19,748 nucleotides of DNA from JAKFDK01 sp036676195. GTDB taxonomy: Bacteria; Bacillota; Sulfobacillia; Symbiobacteriales; ZC4RG38. How positions within the stretch are numbered: the stretch's first letter is position 1; every line of letters begins with the position of its first letter. Location of the stretch: assembly GCA_036676195.1 (NCBI GenBank), contig JAKFDK010000070.1:1-19748 (forward strand), in the 5' to 3' direction. The position numbers and the translations under genes were made by a program. The notes under the pieces were generated by a model that saw only the letters and a program-made list of their open reading frames with translations, searched no databases and was not told the DNA's origin. Below, piece after piece: positions 6,520-14,913 of the stretch.

Positions 6520-9500
6520 TTACTGCAGTACATGGATCTGCAGCACGTGGGTGGTCACGTTACCCGCCGGATCCCGCACCCGGATCACCACGGAGGCGGG
6601 CCCGCTTCCACCAAGCGCAAGCGAGTAGTCGGGCACCCACGCCACCCAGGCGCTGCCGTTCACGCTCATCTGCAGATCCTCCGCCCTGGCCACGTTGTCC
6701 TGGGCAGCCACCAGAATCGCAGCGGAGCCGCCGGGTCCTGTGACAGTCGCCCCGCCCTTCCATTCCGCGGTGACCTCCGGCGCTTCGGTATCGAGCACGA
6801 AGTTAACCTGAAACACCCGGCCGTCGTCGAGTTGGCCGTACAACGTTTGCACTCCTTGCGCCGGACCCAGCAGCAAGTTGCGGGATGCCTGCAGGGTCTC
6901 CCACCCGCTCATCCGGTTCAGATCAAAGCCGTAGCGGACGGTTCTGACGCCCGCCAGACCTGACGTGTTCCAGTTCACGGTGACTTGGGTCAGCCGGGTG
7001 AACTGAACGGGAATCGTGGAGGTGCCCGTGCTGAAGTTGCCCTGGTTACCGGTAGTGCTCCAGAAGACTGACGAGTTGTTGCCGGGCAGAATGGTGGCCC
7101 GGTAGAACACGTTCGCCACCGCACTGCCGGCGTTGCCGGCCGTGTCCTGGACCTCCACCCAGACCTCCTTGCGGCCCTCGGTCACGGTTCCGCCGGCAGG
7201 CCGGAGGCCCCAGGTCCTGGTCGGCGCGTAGTTCTCCCAGGCAGACCAGTCCCGCCCGTCGTTGGAGAAACGCATGCGCAACATGGACTGCGGCGTCTGG
7301 TCATCCGTGGCCGTGATGCCCAGAGTCACGGTGTCGCGGTCGGTGGACACGGTGCCGCCATTGATCAGCAACGTCACCACCGGGCTGGAAGAGTCGGTCA
7401 ACATGTAGAGAATCCTGGCCGAAACGGCCGCCGACCAGTTGCCTGCAACATCGGACACCCGGCCATACACAGTCTTCGTACCGAAGCCGGAACTGTCAAG
7501 CGCCCAATCCACCGTAGTGCTCCCGCTCAACCCACCCAGGGTGGCCACGGTGGTCCAGGTCGAACTGTCGTTTGACAGTTGTACAGTTGAAAGGCCGGAC
7601 TTGTCGTCGCTGGCCGCTACCGCCACCTTAACCCGGGAACCGCCCGTCTGGGACGCACCGGCGTTGACCTGCACCGTCACGCCGGCCGGCGCTGCCATGT
7701 CCGTCTGGTCGGGGAGCGTCGGTGTATAAACGGCACTGCCGGTGCCCGAGTCCCCGCTGGCATTATAGGCGCTGACCCTGAACCAGTAGTTGGTGGCCGA
7801 ATCGTAGGTGGTACCCGCCGTCTTGAGGTACAGGGGGTTGGGATTATCCCGCAGGTCCAGGCCCGAAGCGTTGTGGTTGAACGGGTCGCTGGACACGCAG
7901 TTGTTGCATTTCGAAGAAATCCAGTTGTCGGATGGGTAAATCTTCGCGGCGCGGCTGTCCCAGGACGTGGCGTTCCCCACATCAAAAGCCCGGTAGCTGT
8001 TGCCGTCGAACACCCAGACCTTGTAGCCGGTAGCCCCCCGGCTGGTTGCCCACTTCAACGTCACCCAGCCCCGACCGGCCCGTGACCAGCCGAGACCGCC
8101 GTTGTTCCCGGAGAGCGAGGCCGGAGTCGCCGGAACGGTCGTCAGGCTGGTACTGGTGCCGGGGCCACAATCACCCAGCACGTTGACTGCACACACGCTG
8201 TAGGTGTACGGGCTGCCGGCGGCCAGGCCGCTGTCCGTCCATCTCGCCACATACTGGTAGCCCCAGGATGAGTCGTATTGATGGGAATAAGAGGGGGTAC
8301 CCTGCCACACCTGGCTGCCCCCCCGTGCAACCCGAATCGTGGCGCCGGTCGGGATGCTGCCTGCGTACCACTTCACGGTGGCTCCGGACGTGGTGATGTT
8401 CTCGGCCTTCACCCCGCCGGGCGCCGGAAAGAGCGGACTGTATGGCCGGCTGCCATCCCCCTGCCACCACTCCGTCCCGCCTTCGGGCAGCAGCGGGCTC
8501 ATGGCAAAGTAGTACCGCGAGCCTGGCTGCAGGCTCGACAGTGTGTAACTTGTCTGGGTGGTGTTCACGCTGCTCCAGCTACCGGCGTCCTTCTTCCAGT
8601 GCAGCCGGTACGTCAGGCTCGGGTACACCTGGGGCCAGGTGACTGTGAGGCTGTTGGTGCCCTGGGTGACACCACTCGGCGCACTGGCGGTCCAGTAGGC
8701 CGTCTCCGCCGAAAAATCGCTGGTCAGACCGCTGTAAGCAGCCCTGACCCGATACCGGTAGTACCTTCCGGGCGCCTGATCGGTGGTGGTGAAGGTCGTG
8801 GCGGTGCCGTAGTAAATCCGCTCGTCGGCCGTCTGCGTGCCACTTGCGTTATAGGTCCGCCGCCAGAGTTCGTAAGTGGTGCCGGCCGGGTTGTTGGCGG
8901 CAGTCCAGCTCACCACCTGCTGGTGGTACGCCACGTTGCTGTTGCTGGTCAGGGTTGGCTTGCCGGGCGTATACGGCGGCACTTCCTGGCCCACTTCCGG
9001 GGCATCGGCCGTGGCCACCGGAGGCGGCGGCCCGATGCCCGTAGGTACACCCCACGCGTAGTAGACCTCAGGCACGGCGATATAGGTCGGGTTGGACAGG
9101 ACGCTGCCGTCAGTAGTCAGGTGCGTGTACAACCGGGTGATCTTCCCGAAGGGCCGCAAGTCCACCCAGGTATCCGTCGTGCCTGACCAGCGGCCGATTT
9201 CCATCCATGCCCCGCTGTTGCTGTCCCAGCCGTACAGGCGACCCCAGTCGCAGCACCGCTCGGTGGATGTCCGAATACGGGCACCCAGCAGTGTCTGCGG
9301 AGCTGTCCACTGCTGGCTTTGCACGCTGCAGTTGTGGCAACTGACGCTGAGGTCGACCGGCCCTCCTCCCTGGGCAGGGGAAGACGAGGTACTCAGACGG
9401 ACCTTGATCCCGGTAGCATTGTAGGCGCCCAGGTCCACCCAGAAATCCTGGTTCAGGGCCGAGGTCCAACTACCGTAGTAAGACCAGCCGCACGTCGGGC

Positions 9501-9765
9501 AGGTGCGGTAATACAGGTAGATGTCATCGTTGGTGTGGGTCGCCCCGATGCTGGCAGGGCGACCGGTGAACGTCAGGTGGGCCTTCTGAATCTTCTGTCC
9601 CCCAGGGGAGTCGTATACCTTTTCGATCTGCTGGTAGTCGAGTGCGGTGGACGACCGCAAGACGCCCCCGGTGCTTGTTGTCTTGAGATAGGCCAGCGCC
9701 TGCCGGTCACCCAGCGCCGCCATTGCCAGTACCAGCACGAAAATGGCCAGCAACCATCTGCGCAT
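6520..9765 (-). CDS. Secreted multi-domain FN3/Ig-like repeat protein
   Basis: The 1081-residue exported protein starts with a signal peptide (MRRWLLAIFVLVLAMAALG, cleavage probably after ALA near residue 25). Residues about 26-240 form an unrecognised beta-rich domain with CxxC pairs (TCPTCGW, SCHNCS) and a CC. About 265-685 contains four fibronectin type III-like modules, the last with an insert carrying CNNC. About 690-1081 contains four Ig-like/Y_Y_Y-type beta sandwiches with ASDDKSG, ATDDQTP and VQDTAGNAG motifs. No LPxTG or SLH anchor is visible. The frame extends upstream to 9843, but the ATG at 9765 has a GGAGGGGGG site and a proper signal peptide. It lies 4 bases after the small membrane protein gene. 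A structural or adhesive role in the surface appendage is inferred from the domains and context. Confidence 0.85.
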   Translation of the reverse strand: MRRWLLAIFVLVLAMAALGDRQALAYLKTTSTGGVLRSSTALDYQQIEKVYDSPGGQKIQKAHLTFTGRPASIGATHTNDDIYLYYRTCPTCGWSYYGSWTSALNQDFWVDLGAYNATGIKVRLSTSSSPAQGGGPVDLSVSCHNCSVQSQQWTAPQTLLGARIRTSTERCCDWGRLYGWDSNSGAWMEIGRWSGTTDTWVDLRPFGKITRLYTHLTTDGSVLSNPTYIAVPEVYYAWGVPTGIGPPPPVATADAPEVGQEVPPYTPGKPTLTSNSNVAYHQQVVSWTAANNPAGTTYELWRRTYNASGTQTADERIYYGTATTFTTTDQAPGRYYRYRVRAAYSGLTSDFSAETAYWTASAPSGVTQGTNSLTVTWPQVYPSLTYRLHWKKDAGSWSSVNTTQTSYTLSSLQPGSRYYFAMSPLLPEGGTEWWQGDGSRPYSPLFPAPGGVKAENITTSGATVKWYAGSIPTGATIRVARGGSQVWQGTPSYSHQYDSSWGYQYVARWTDSGLAAGSPYTYSVCAVNVLGDCGPGTSTSLTTVPATPASLSGNNGGLGWSRAGRGWVTLKWATSRGATGYKVWVFDGNSYRAFDVGNATSWDSRAAKIYPSDNWISSKCNNCVSSDPFNHNASGLDLRDNPNPLYLKTAGTTYDSATNYWFRVSAYNASGDSGTGSAVYTPTLPDQTDMAAPAGVTVQVNAGASQTGGSRVKVAVAASDDKSGLSTVQLSNDSSTWTTVATLGGLSGSTTVDWALDSSGFGTKTVYGRVSDVAGNWSAAVSARILYMLTDSSSPVVTLLINGGTVSTDRDTVTLGITATDDQTPQSMLRMRFSNDGRDWSAWENYAPTRTWGLRPAGGTVTEGRKEVWVEVQDTAGNAGSAVANVFYRATILPGNNSSVFWSTTGNQGNFSTGTSTIPVQFTRLTQVTVNWNTSGLAGVRTVRYGFDLNRMSGWETLQASRNLLLGPAQGVQTLYGQLDDGRVFQVNFVLDTEAPEVTAEWKGGATVTGPGGSAAILVAAQDNVARAEDLQMSVNGSAWVAWVPDYSLALGGSGPASVVIRVRDPAGNVTTHVLQIHVLQ

Positions 9766-9769
9766 GTTC

Positions 9770-9919
9770 TTACCCCCCTCCCCTGTCGGGCCTGTCCGAG
9801 GGATGGTGCGCTCTGGCCCTGTCGATGCCCGCAACGGGTACAAGCAGCATGATCAGCACCGTAACGGCCACCACCGCTACCACGGACAACCAGGCAACCA
9901 GGAACGTGAGCTGCACCAC
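9770..9919 (-). CDS. Small single-pass membrane protein
   Basis: This 49-residue ORF begins at GTG 9919 with GGAGG at 9927-9931 (7-base spacing). It encodes one long hydrophobic helix, residues 4-30 (LTFLVAWLSVVAVVAVTVLI), then a basic hydrophilic tail ending RPDRGGG. Its TAA (9770-9772) is 4 bases before the ATG of the FN3 protein. The ribosome site of that gene lies inside this ORF's last codons, so translation is probably coupled. It sits between the PKD and FN3 genes and may help anchor or export them, which is inference. No family is recognised. Confidence 0.6.
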   Translation of the reverse strand: MVQLTFLVAWLSVVAVVAVTVLIMLLVPVAGIDRARAHHPSDRPDRGGG

Positions 9920-9943
9920 ATCCACACCTCCGCCCGTTCGCTG

Positions 9944-11701
9944 TCAGTTCGCCGGCATGTAGAGCCCGCTGGGGCCTCCTCCTGATTCGGTCAGGACGCC
10001 GTCGATGCGGTCCACCAGCAGGCGGTACCTGGCTTCACCCAGCAGCCCCAGGTAGTACCCCTCGCGCCCCTGGATCTGCCGGGTAAACTCCTCAGCCTGT
10101 TGCGGGTTAAGGCCGCAGTACCACGGCTCGGCCTCGCCGAGGCATGACTCCTGGTATTGCTCCAGGGTCAAGGCGGTGGCCGTCATGGCATCATCCGGAG
10201 GTGCCGGCGTGCGCGGCAGGGGGGAACTGCCGTACACCGTGAACCGGGCCGACCGCTCGAAGACGCTGGGGCCGTAAGTACCCCCGCAGCCATCGCTCTG
10301 GCGGATGCTGGCCGAAGCCGTCACGGTCATCTCACCCTTGATCGCCCCGGGTGGGGTGAAGGCCGCGGTCCAGGTGCCGTTGCTGTACTGCATGTCCGTG
10401 ACCTCGCCCCACGAGGCGGTGGCGGTAACCCGGGTGGTTCTCCCGGAGACGGTGGCCGTGGCTGTCACCACGCCCCCGGGATTCCGGACCAGCAAGGGGT
10501 TCAGGCTCAGGCCCAGGCTGCGGTTATCCTCATCCGGAGAGCAGGGCGGAGGCTCACTGACCGAGCTATTGCCCTTGCCCACTTGCACCTGGGCACTGGC
10601 TGACGCCGAGGCACCCTTGTTGTCCCGCGCGCTGGCGCTGACCGTATAGGTCCCCTCCGCTCCCCAACTGTAGCCGGCACTGCCGCCGGCAGCCCCGTTG
10701 CTCCAGGTGATGGAAACCGGATCACCGTCCGGGTCACTGGCGTTGGCGGTGCACGTTACCGCCTTGAAGGGCTCAGTGCTGGACGGACAGGAAACAGACA
10801 GGACCGGTGCGCGGTTGCCGCCACTCCCCCCACCACCGCCCGATCCCACGGTAACGCTGGCGCTGCCGGTCGCGCTCGCCCCTTTGTTATCCCGGGCCGT
10901 CGCCGACACGGAGTAGCTGCCCGCCGTGGGCCAGGAGTAGCTCGCGCTCCCGCCCGTTGATCCGTTGCTCCAGGTGACCGTCACCGGGTCCCCGTCCGGA
11001 TCGGCAGTGGCCGCCGAGCAGCTCACCGACTGGCCGGGAGCCGCCGTGGGCGGGCACGACACGCTGATGGTGGGCGCCCGGTTGGCGCTGCTGCTTTCCT
11101 TCACCTGAACGGTGGCGGATGCGCTGGCTGTGCCGCCCTTTCCGTCGGAGACGCTGACGGAAACGCCATAGGCCCCCGCGGAGTACCAGATGTAGGTGGC
11201 CGCACTGTTTGCGGACCCGTTGGACCAGGCATAGCTGATCGGATCACCGTCCGGATCGCTGGCCGACGCCGAGCAGTAGGCGGCTTCGGCAACGCCCACG
11301 CTGGCCGGGCAACTGATCGTCACGGCGGGCGGTCGGTTCGGCACCTGGACCCTGGCACAGGTGGTGTACCAGGGTTCGGTGTTCGCCTCCCCATCCGGCC
11401 GCGTGGTGTAGGAGGTGCCGCCTGATTTCACATGACCGGCCGGGCAGTCCCCTGGCTGGTCGGTGTACTCCACTATAGCCTCGCTGGTCACGTCGTAGAG
11501 TTGCCCGGTATCGGTCTCCTGCCAGGTAGATGTGAAGTACTTGGAACAGCTCAGGTAAAGGGGGTTACACGGAAACTCCACATCATGAAACCCGTTGCGA
11601 AAAACCGCCCAGGCGGCCCCGGCCGCCTGCGGCCACAGCAACAAGAAGGCGACTGCCGCACTCCCGGCAATCGCCACCGCCCACACCACTCTTCGGTTCA
11701 T
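9944..11701 (-). CDS. Secreted protein with three PKD domains
   Basis: The 585-residue protein has a signal peptide (residues 1-30, AAGAA at the end). A Cys-containing N-terminal domain (31-120) is followed by three tandem PKD-like domains at about 123-200, 207-285 and 296-374. Each has the DPDGDP...WSNG core and a preceding Cys pair (SCP...C), which would form a disulfide inside each repeat. A Gly-Ser linker separates repeats two and three. Then comes a beta domain (about 395-490) and a helical C-terminus (505-570) rich in Glu, Gln and Arg. PKD domains are extracellular spacers that mediate protein or carbohydrate contacts. No anchor motif is seen. The ATG at 11701 follows GGGGTGG. It lies just after the SLH gene (10-base gap) and is almost certainly co-transcribed with it. 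Confidence 0.85.
   Translation of the reverse strand: MNRRVVWAVAIAGSAAVAFLLLWPQAAGAAWAVFRNGFHDVEFPCNPLYLSCSKYFTSTWQETDTGQLYDVTSEAIVEYTDQPGDCPAGHVKSGGTSYTTRPDGEANTEPWYTTCARVQVPNRPPAVTISCPASVGVAEAAYCSASASDPDGDPISYAWSNGSANSAATYIWYSAGAYGVSVSVSDGKGGTASASATVQVKESSSANRAPTISVSCPPTAAPGQSVSCSAATADPDGDPVTVTWSNGSTGGSASYSWPTAGSYSVSATARDNKGASATGSASVTVGSGGGGGSGGNRAPVLSVSCPSSTEPFKAVTCTANASDPDGDPVSITWSNGAAGGSAGYSWGAEGTYTVSASARDNKGASASASAQVQVGKGNSSVSEPPPCSPDEDNRSLGLSLNPLLVRNPGGVVTATATVSGRTTRVTATASWGEVTDMQYSNGTWTAAFTPPGAIKGEMTVTASASIRQSDGCGGTYGPSVFERSARFTVYGSSPLPRTPAPPDDAMTATALTLEQYQESCLGEAEPWYCGLNPQQAEEFTRQIQGREGYYLGLLGEARYRLLVDRIDGVLTESGGGPSGLYMPAN
10580..11335 (-). repeat. Tandem PKD-encoding repeats
   Basis: There are three diverged repeats of about 235 bases (approximately 11102-11335, 10847-11083 and 10580-10816). 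Each encodes a PKD unit with a DPDGDP and WSNG core. Repeats two and three are the closest to each other, sharing DNKGASA near their ends. The similarity is clear at protein level and in short DNA blocks such as the sequence around the GGATCACCGTCCGG core. This suggests module duplication within the gene. Confidence 0.7.
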
Positions 11702-11711
11702 GGTGCCACCC

Positions 11712-12947
11712 CTACGGCTCTACAGAACTGGTCATGAGCCACCGGCTGCCCTCACGCTTCAGGTAGATTGTTGGTGTCCGAGTGTATTCCTGCACAGGCT
11801 GGCCGATAGGATTGGAGATCTGCTTCAGCTTCACCCGGACCCGGGCGAACCGGTCTGTCAGCACCTCCGGCTGGATGCCGGCGACTTCGATGCTCTGGAT
11901 CGTACCCGGATACCACGGCCACTGGTGCAGGTCGTTGACCAGGGTGAAGCCGCTGATCAGCCACGTCTGTGGTCCGGTTCCTTTGAAGGATGCGCCGTAG
12001 TCCTTGGTATCGTAGACAGGGTCAATGGCCATGCCGGTGAAATACGGGGAGAGCTGGGCCTTGATGGCCTCCCGGTTTTCCCACAGGTAGGCCGGCTCCG
12101 GTCGAACGTCATGCTGCCGCTGGATATCCAGCCCGAGATCCACATACGCCTTCAGGCCCGCACGGATCACGGCTTCCAGTTCAGATAGGTCTGGGGGGTT
12201 CTTGGCCACCCTTGATACCAGCCGCAGGAGCATCGTTGTGGCCTCCGCCCGGTTGGCCGTGGCTCCCGGCCTGAAGGTGCCATCCGGATAGCCCTTGACC
12301 AGACCAAGCGCCACCCCCTGGCGCAATTCCGGCATGTACTGGTACCCGTTGGGAATGTCGGTGAACACCAGGGGTTCGCCCGATGTGGTGATCCCGTAGG
12401 CGGTGGCGGATCGGGCAATCCAGGCAGCCATTTCCCCGCGTGTAATGGCCTCGTCTGGTTTCAGGGTGTCAAGGAAGTAATCCGAAAGGCGAATCACGTC
12501 CTGCCGGAACAGCGGGGTCAGGAACGGCTGGTACCAGGCGGTTCGATCCGTCGTGTCACGGAAGGGCAGGGTATCCCCGGGCTGGTAGTCCTGCTCGGCC
12601 CCCGAAATCCGTGCGAGGATGGTGCCGAACTCCGCCCGGGTGATGGTGTTGCCTGGCCGGAAGGACGGTACCTTGGCCCAGGTCACGTAGTTTGTGCATT
12701 CGGTAGGTCTCCCCTGATTGCAGAAGCTGATGTCCCCGTCCGGGTAGCCAGCTACGATCTCCCATGCGGCGGCATCGGCCAAGTATCCGTGTGCCCAGGC
12801 AAAGGGACCGGCCGGCACGGGGTTTTTCGCGCTCTCCAGCCATAACCCGGCATCCTGGAAGGCAGCATGCGGGAAAGCCGCTGCATGACCTGGAGCCCAA
12901 AGCTGCGTCGTTGCCAACAACAGAGCGGTCGCACACCACTTTCGCAT
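11712..12947 (-). CDS. SLH-domain surface protein
   Basis: The 411-residue exported protein has a signal peptide (MRKWCATALLLATTQLWAPGHAAA) and three S-layer homology domains. SLH1 is at about 48-115 (GYPDGD, FRPGNTITRAEF), SLH2 at about 128-180 (LKPDEAITRGEMAAWI) and SLH3 at about 195-245 (GYPDGTFRPGATANRAE). SLH triplets hold proteins non-covalently to pyruvylated cell-wall polymers. The C-terminal part (about 250-411) resembles a conserved beta/alpha stalk of unknown role. The ATG at 12947 follows GGAGG by about 9 bases. As the gene just upstream of the PKD and FN3 proteins, it could tether the surface complex to the wall. It is the best clue that the host is Gram-positive with an S-layer-type envelope. 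Confidence 0.9.
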   Translation of the reverse strand: MRKWCATALLLATTQLWAPGHAAAFPHAAFQDAGLWLESAKNPVPAGPFAWAHGYLADAAAWEIVAGYPDGDISFCNQGRPTECTNYVTWAKVPSFRPGNTITRAEFGTILARISGAEQDYQPGDTLPFRDTTDRTAWYQPFLTPLFRQDVIRLSDYFLDTLKPDEAITRGEMAAWIARSATAYGITTSGEPLVFTDIPNGYQYMPELRQGVALGLVKGYPDGTFRPGATANRAEATTMLLRLVSRVAKNPPDLSELEAVIRAGLKAYVDLGLDIQRQHDVRPEPAYLWENREAIKAQLSPYFTGMAIDPVYDTKDYGASFKGTGPQTWLISGFTLVNDLHQWPWYPGTIQSIEVAGIQPEVLTDRFARVRVKLKQISNPIGQPVQEYTRTPTIYLKREGSRWLMTSSVEP

Positions 12948-12962
12948 GAGCTATGCCTCCGT

Positions 12963-13302
12963 TCAGGAATCTGGGGCAAGTACCCGCCTGGCCGGGGCGG
13001 TTGCCCACAGACCGGCGGGTAGCTCTAACACCGCCCAGGCGTTCTTTGGGAAGGCCACCACCCGCCAGGGGGGACGTTGTCCTTTACTACCACGACCTGG
13101 CCCGAGCGATCCAGAGCCACCACATCGAGCCGGAACCGCATGAAGCAGGTGTGGACGGCCCTGCAGTCGGGGAACAGGATCGCTGCCGACGGCGGGGACC
13201 GCCAAACATCCATCCAAGGAACCGACTCCAGAAGGAGGACGCCACCTCAACACGCGTCCCCTCCGGGAGGCTGTGCACGATCCGCAGGATCTGGCGCTCC
13301 AT
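12963..13302 (-). pseudogene. DUF192 family gene with two frameshifts
   Basis: Three minus-strand frames together spell one DUF192 protein. Frame one (from ATG 13302) gives QILRIVHSLPEGTRVEVASS and FWSRFLGWMFG. Frame two (about 13195-13075) gives CRAVHTCFMRFRLDVVALDR. Frame three (to the stop at 12963) gives PPWRVVAFPKNAWAVLELPAG. The CRAVHTCFMRF core is the DUF192 hallmark. Both junctions correspond to loss of one base: one near a CCCC run, the other inside a C6 run at about 13070-13076. The full protein would be about 112 residues. DUF192 proteins often accompany Tad/Flp loci, so this fits the operon. It may be truly inactive or the result of homopolymer sequence errors. It lies 15 bases before the SLH gene. 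Confidence 0.7.
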
Positions 13303-13731
13303 AGTTAAAATAGTCACCACCGCGGGCGAAGTAAGAAGGCCCCTCCAAGCAAGGATCAGGCGTGTTGGCAGCTTTCATTTTGCGCGGAGCGCGAACACAT
13401 GCAGCGCCCTGCCTATCGATGCGAGCGCAGCACCGGGCGGGATTTTTCAACTTCATCATTCATCACTCGTGAAGCGGCAGTGTCCCTTGGTCCATCACCA
13501 ACGGGCGCGAATGTGGTTGAAGGCCTTGCGCCGGACCCTTAGGGAGGTAAGGCCGTGTTTCATCCCGAGCGTATCACCCTTGGAAGGATCTGTTCCTACG
13601 CTTATTGTAATATTATGCAGTCATATTATCGGGTGATAAGTCCCAGCAGGGCAGTCGCGAATGAGCCATGGGTGAGTCGCTAAGCGTTGATCTGGCACCA
13701 CTTGCGGGCAAGCGCGTCACAGGAGGTTCTT
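13303..13731. other. Non-coding gap with plus-strand promoter region
   Basis: This stretch of about 430 bases between the DUF192 remnant and the plus-strand nuclease-like gene has no convincing gene. The left part is GC-rich. The right part is AT-rich around 13600-13630 and carries two ATATTAT direct repeats (13610-13616 and 13623-13629), which probably mark the promoter and control region of the plus-strand gene. The change in composition suggests the edge of an inserted segment. Confidence 0.45.
13580..13608 (+). promoter_or_regulatory. Candidate promoter for the nuclease-like gene
   Basis: TTGGAA (13580-13585) is followed by 17 bases and then TATTGT (13603-13608), each sharing 4 of 6 bases with the consensus. 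Two further TATTAT boxes (13611-13616, 13624-13629), each 5 of 6, lie just downstream and are alternatives. The leader to the ATG at 13732 would be about 110 bases. Confidence 0.35.
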
Positions 13732-14913
13732 ATGAAACTGAATGCGATTCCTCAATCTAGCTTCACGATTACAGCGAAGGTGTACGCGCCGCGCAAACTG
13801 ATGACGCCGTGTCCCTCACCTCAACCAACATGGGTGACCGACCTAGTTGCCAACGGCGCGAGCATGACGCTCGAGTCGTTGATTGTCCAAGCGGGGCGGC
13901 ACTTCGCTGACAAGCTCAACATGGCCGTATTCACCGGCTCGGATACCCGTCGGCAACAAGCGACACGGCTTGCGTGGACGCTGGTGTCGATGATGGGACC
14001 CACGGTGTCAGCGAGCAAGTTGGAAGTGGTCAATCCGGGCGACGCAGATGTGCAGCGCCTTGCGTCGGAAATACTCGGGGTTGGAGCGGCGCTGGAGTTA
14101 TTACGCCTAAAGCAAGTGGTAGACGCACGTACTCTCCGCAAGCTTTCAGGGCGCTTCGATTACGAAGCCAATGGCCCGAAGGGCATGGGGCGGGTTTTGA
14201 TCGAAGCGAAAGGCACCTCGAACCAGGTGTCCGTCCAGCAACACCGCGCATCATTTAAGTCTAAGCTTACAGCTGAAGGACTGCTCAAGCCTGGCGCGTT
14301 ACGCGGGTACAGTCGAGCAATCGGAATCATCTTCTCAATGTGGGAGAGTGGATCGAATCGTGGTAAGGACATTGAAATAATGGATCCAGAGGAAACGCCT
14401 GAACAGCGCTTTCAGGAGTCGGTTCGCGAAATCATCAAGTATTACGCCCGTCGTTACGATGAGACCGCTGGACTGCCCAAAGCGGCGGCACGACTGTATG
14501 AGGCCGGTACGTCAAGCACTCTTTTCCATGGGGCGAACAGCGTGGACTCCCTGGGGCGGCCCAAGGAGCTTAGGCATACTTTCAACCGTAGCTCTTTTGT
14601 CCTTGCCTCTAGGAACGAGGAGCACACCTATTGGGGCACTTTTTGGCACGGAGACGCGGTACCCTGTCCGCTCCCACCAGAGATAGTGAAAGACCGATCG
14701 TACTTGTACGCTTACACGGGCGTCGATAGCCGAGTTGTGACGTTCTTACGCGAACGTCGATTTGAAGAACTGCTGAACCTGACGATGTCGGAAGATCGGT
14801 TGTACGTGGTGACAAGTAAGGACTTCGCGGGGCACTTCCTAGTGGGGCACGATGGTGTCCTGCGTGCATGGATGAATAGAATACCTGGCGAGATTCGATT
14901 GGAGGTGGAGTAG
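13732..14913 (+). CDS. Putative PD-(D/E)xK nuclease-like protein, unknown family
   Basis: The 393-residue soluble protein is the only convincing plus-strand gene in the window. The ATG at 13732 has a perfect AGGAGG at 13721-13726. The frame is open further upstream to a TTG at 13687, which is less likely. The central part contains ILGVGAALELLRL (about 114-126), then RFDYEANG...RVLIEAKGTSNQ, with Asp143 and Glu158-Ala-Lys160 arranged as in restriction-type nucleases. The C-terminal half shows no known motif. No signal or membrane segment is seen. GC is lower than in the pilus genes. It stands alone with its own promoter between a broken DUF192 gene and the CAP gene, like single-gene defence cargo. 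Nuclease activity and a defence role are inference from one motif and context. Confidence 0.6.
   Translation: MKLNAIPQSSFTITAKVYAPRKLMTPCPSPQPTWVTDLVANGASMTLESLIVQAGRHFADKLNMAVFTGSDTRRQQATRLAWTLVSMMGPTVSASKLEVVNPGDADVQRLASEILGVGAALELLRLKQVVDARTLRKLSGRFDYEANGPKGMGRVLIEAKGTSNQVSVQQHRASFKSKLTAEGLLKPGALRGYSRAIGIIFSMWESGSNRGKDIEIMDPEETPEQRFQESVREIIKYYARRYDETAGLPKAAARLYEAGTSSTLFHGANSVDSLGRPKELRHTFNRSSFVLASRNEEHTYWGTFWHGDAVPCPLPPEIVKDRSYLYAYTGVDSRVVTFLRERRFEELLNLTMSEDRLYVVTSKDFAGHFLVGHDGVLRAWMNRIPGEIRLEVE

Noticed and set aside
8278..9186. Plus-strand open frame of 302 codons
   Set aside because: It is opposite the FN3 protein, has shadow-like composition and no motif or ribosome site.
10580..11335. 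Regular repeats considered as a CRISPR-like array
   Set aside because: The repeats are coding PKD modules of about 235 bases with diverged sequence, not short identical repeats with unique spacers.
12953..13636. Plus-strand open frame of 227 codons
   Set aside because: It covers the DUF192 remnant on the other strand and the non-coding gap. Its sequence has no recognisable domain, while the minus strand spells DUF192 in three frames.
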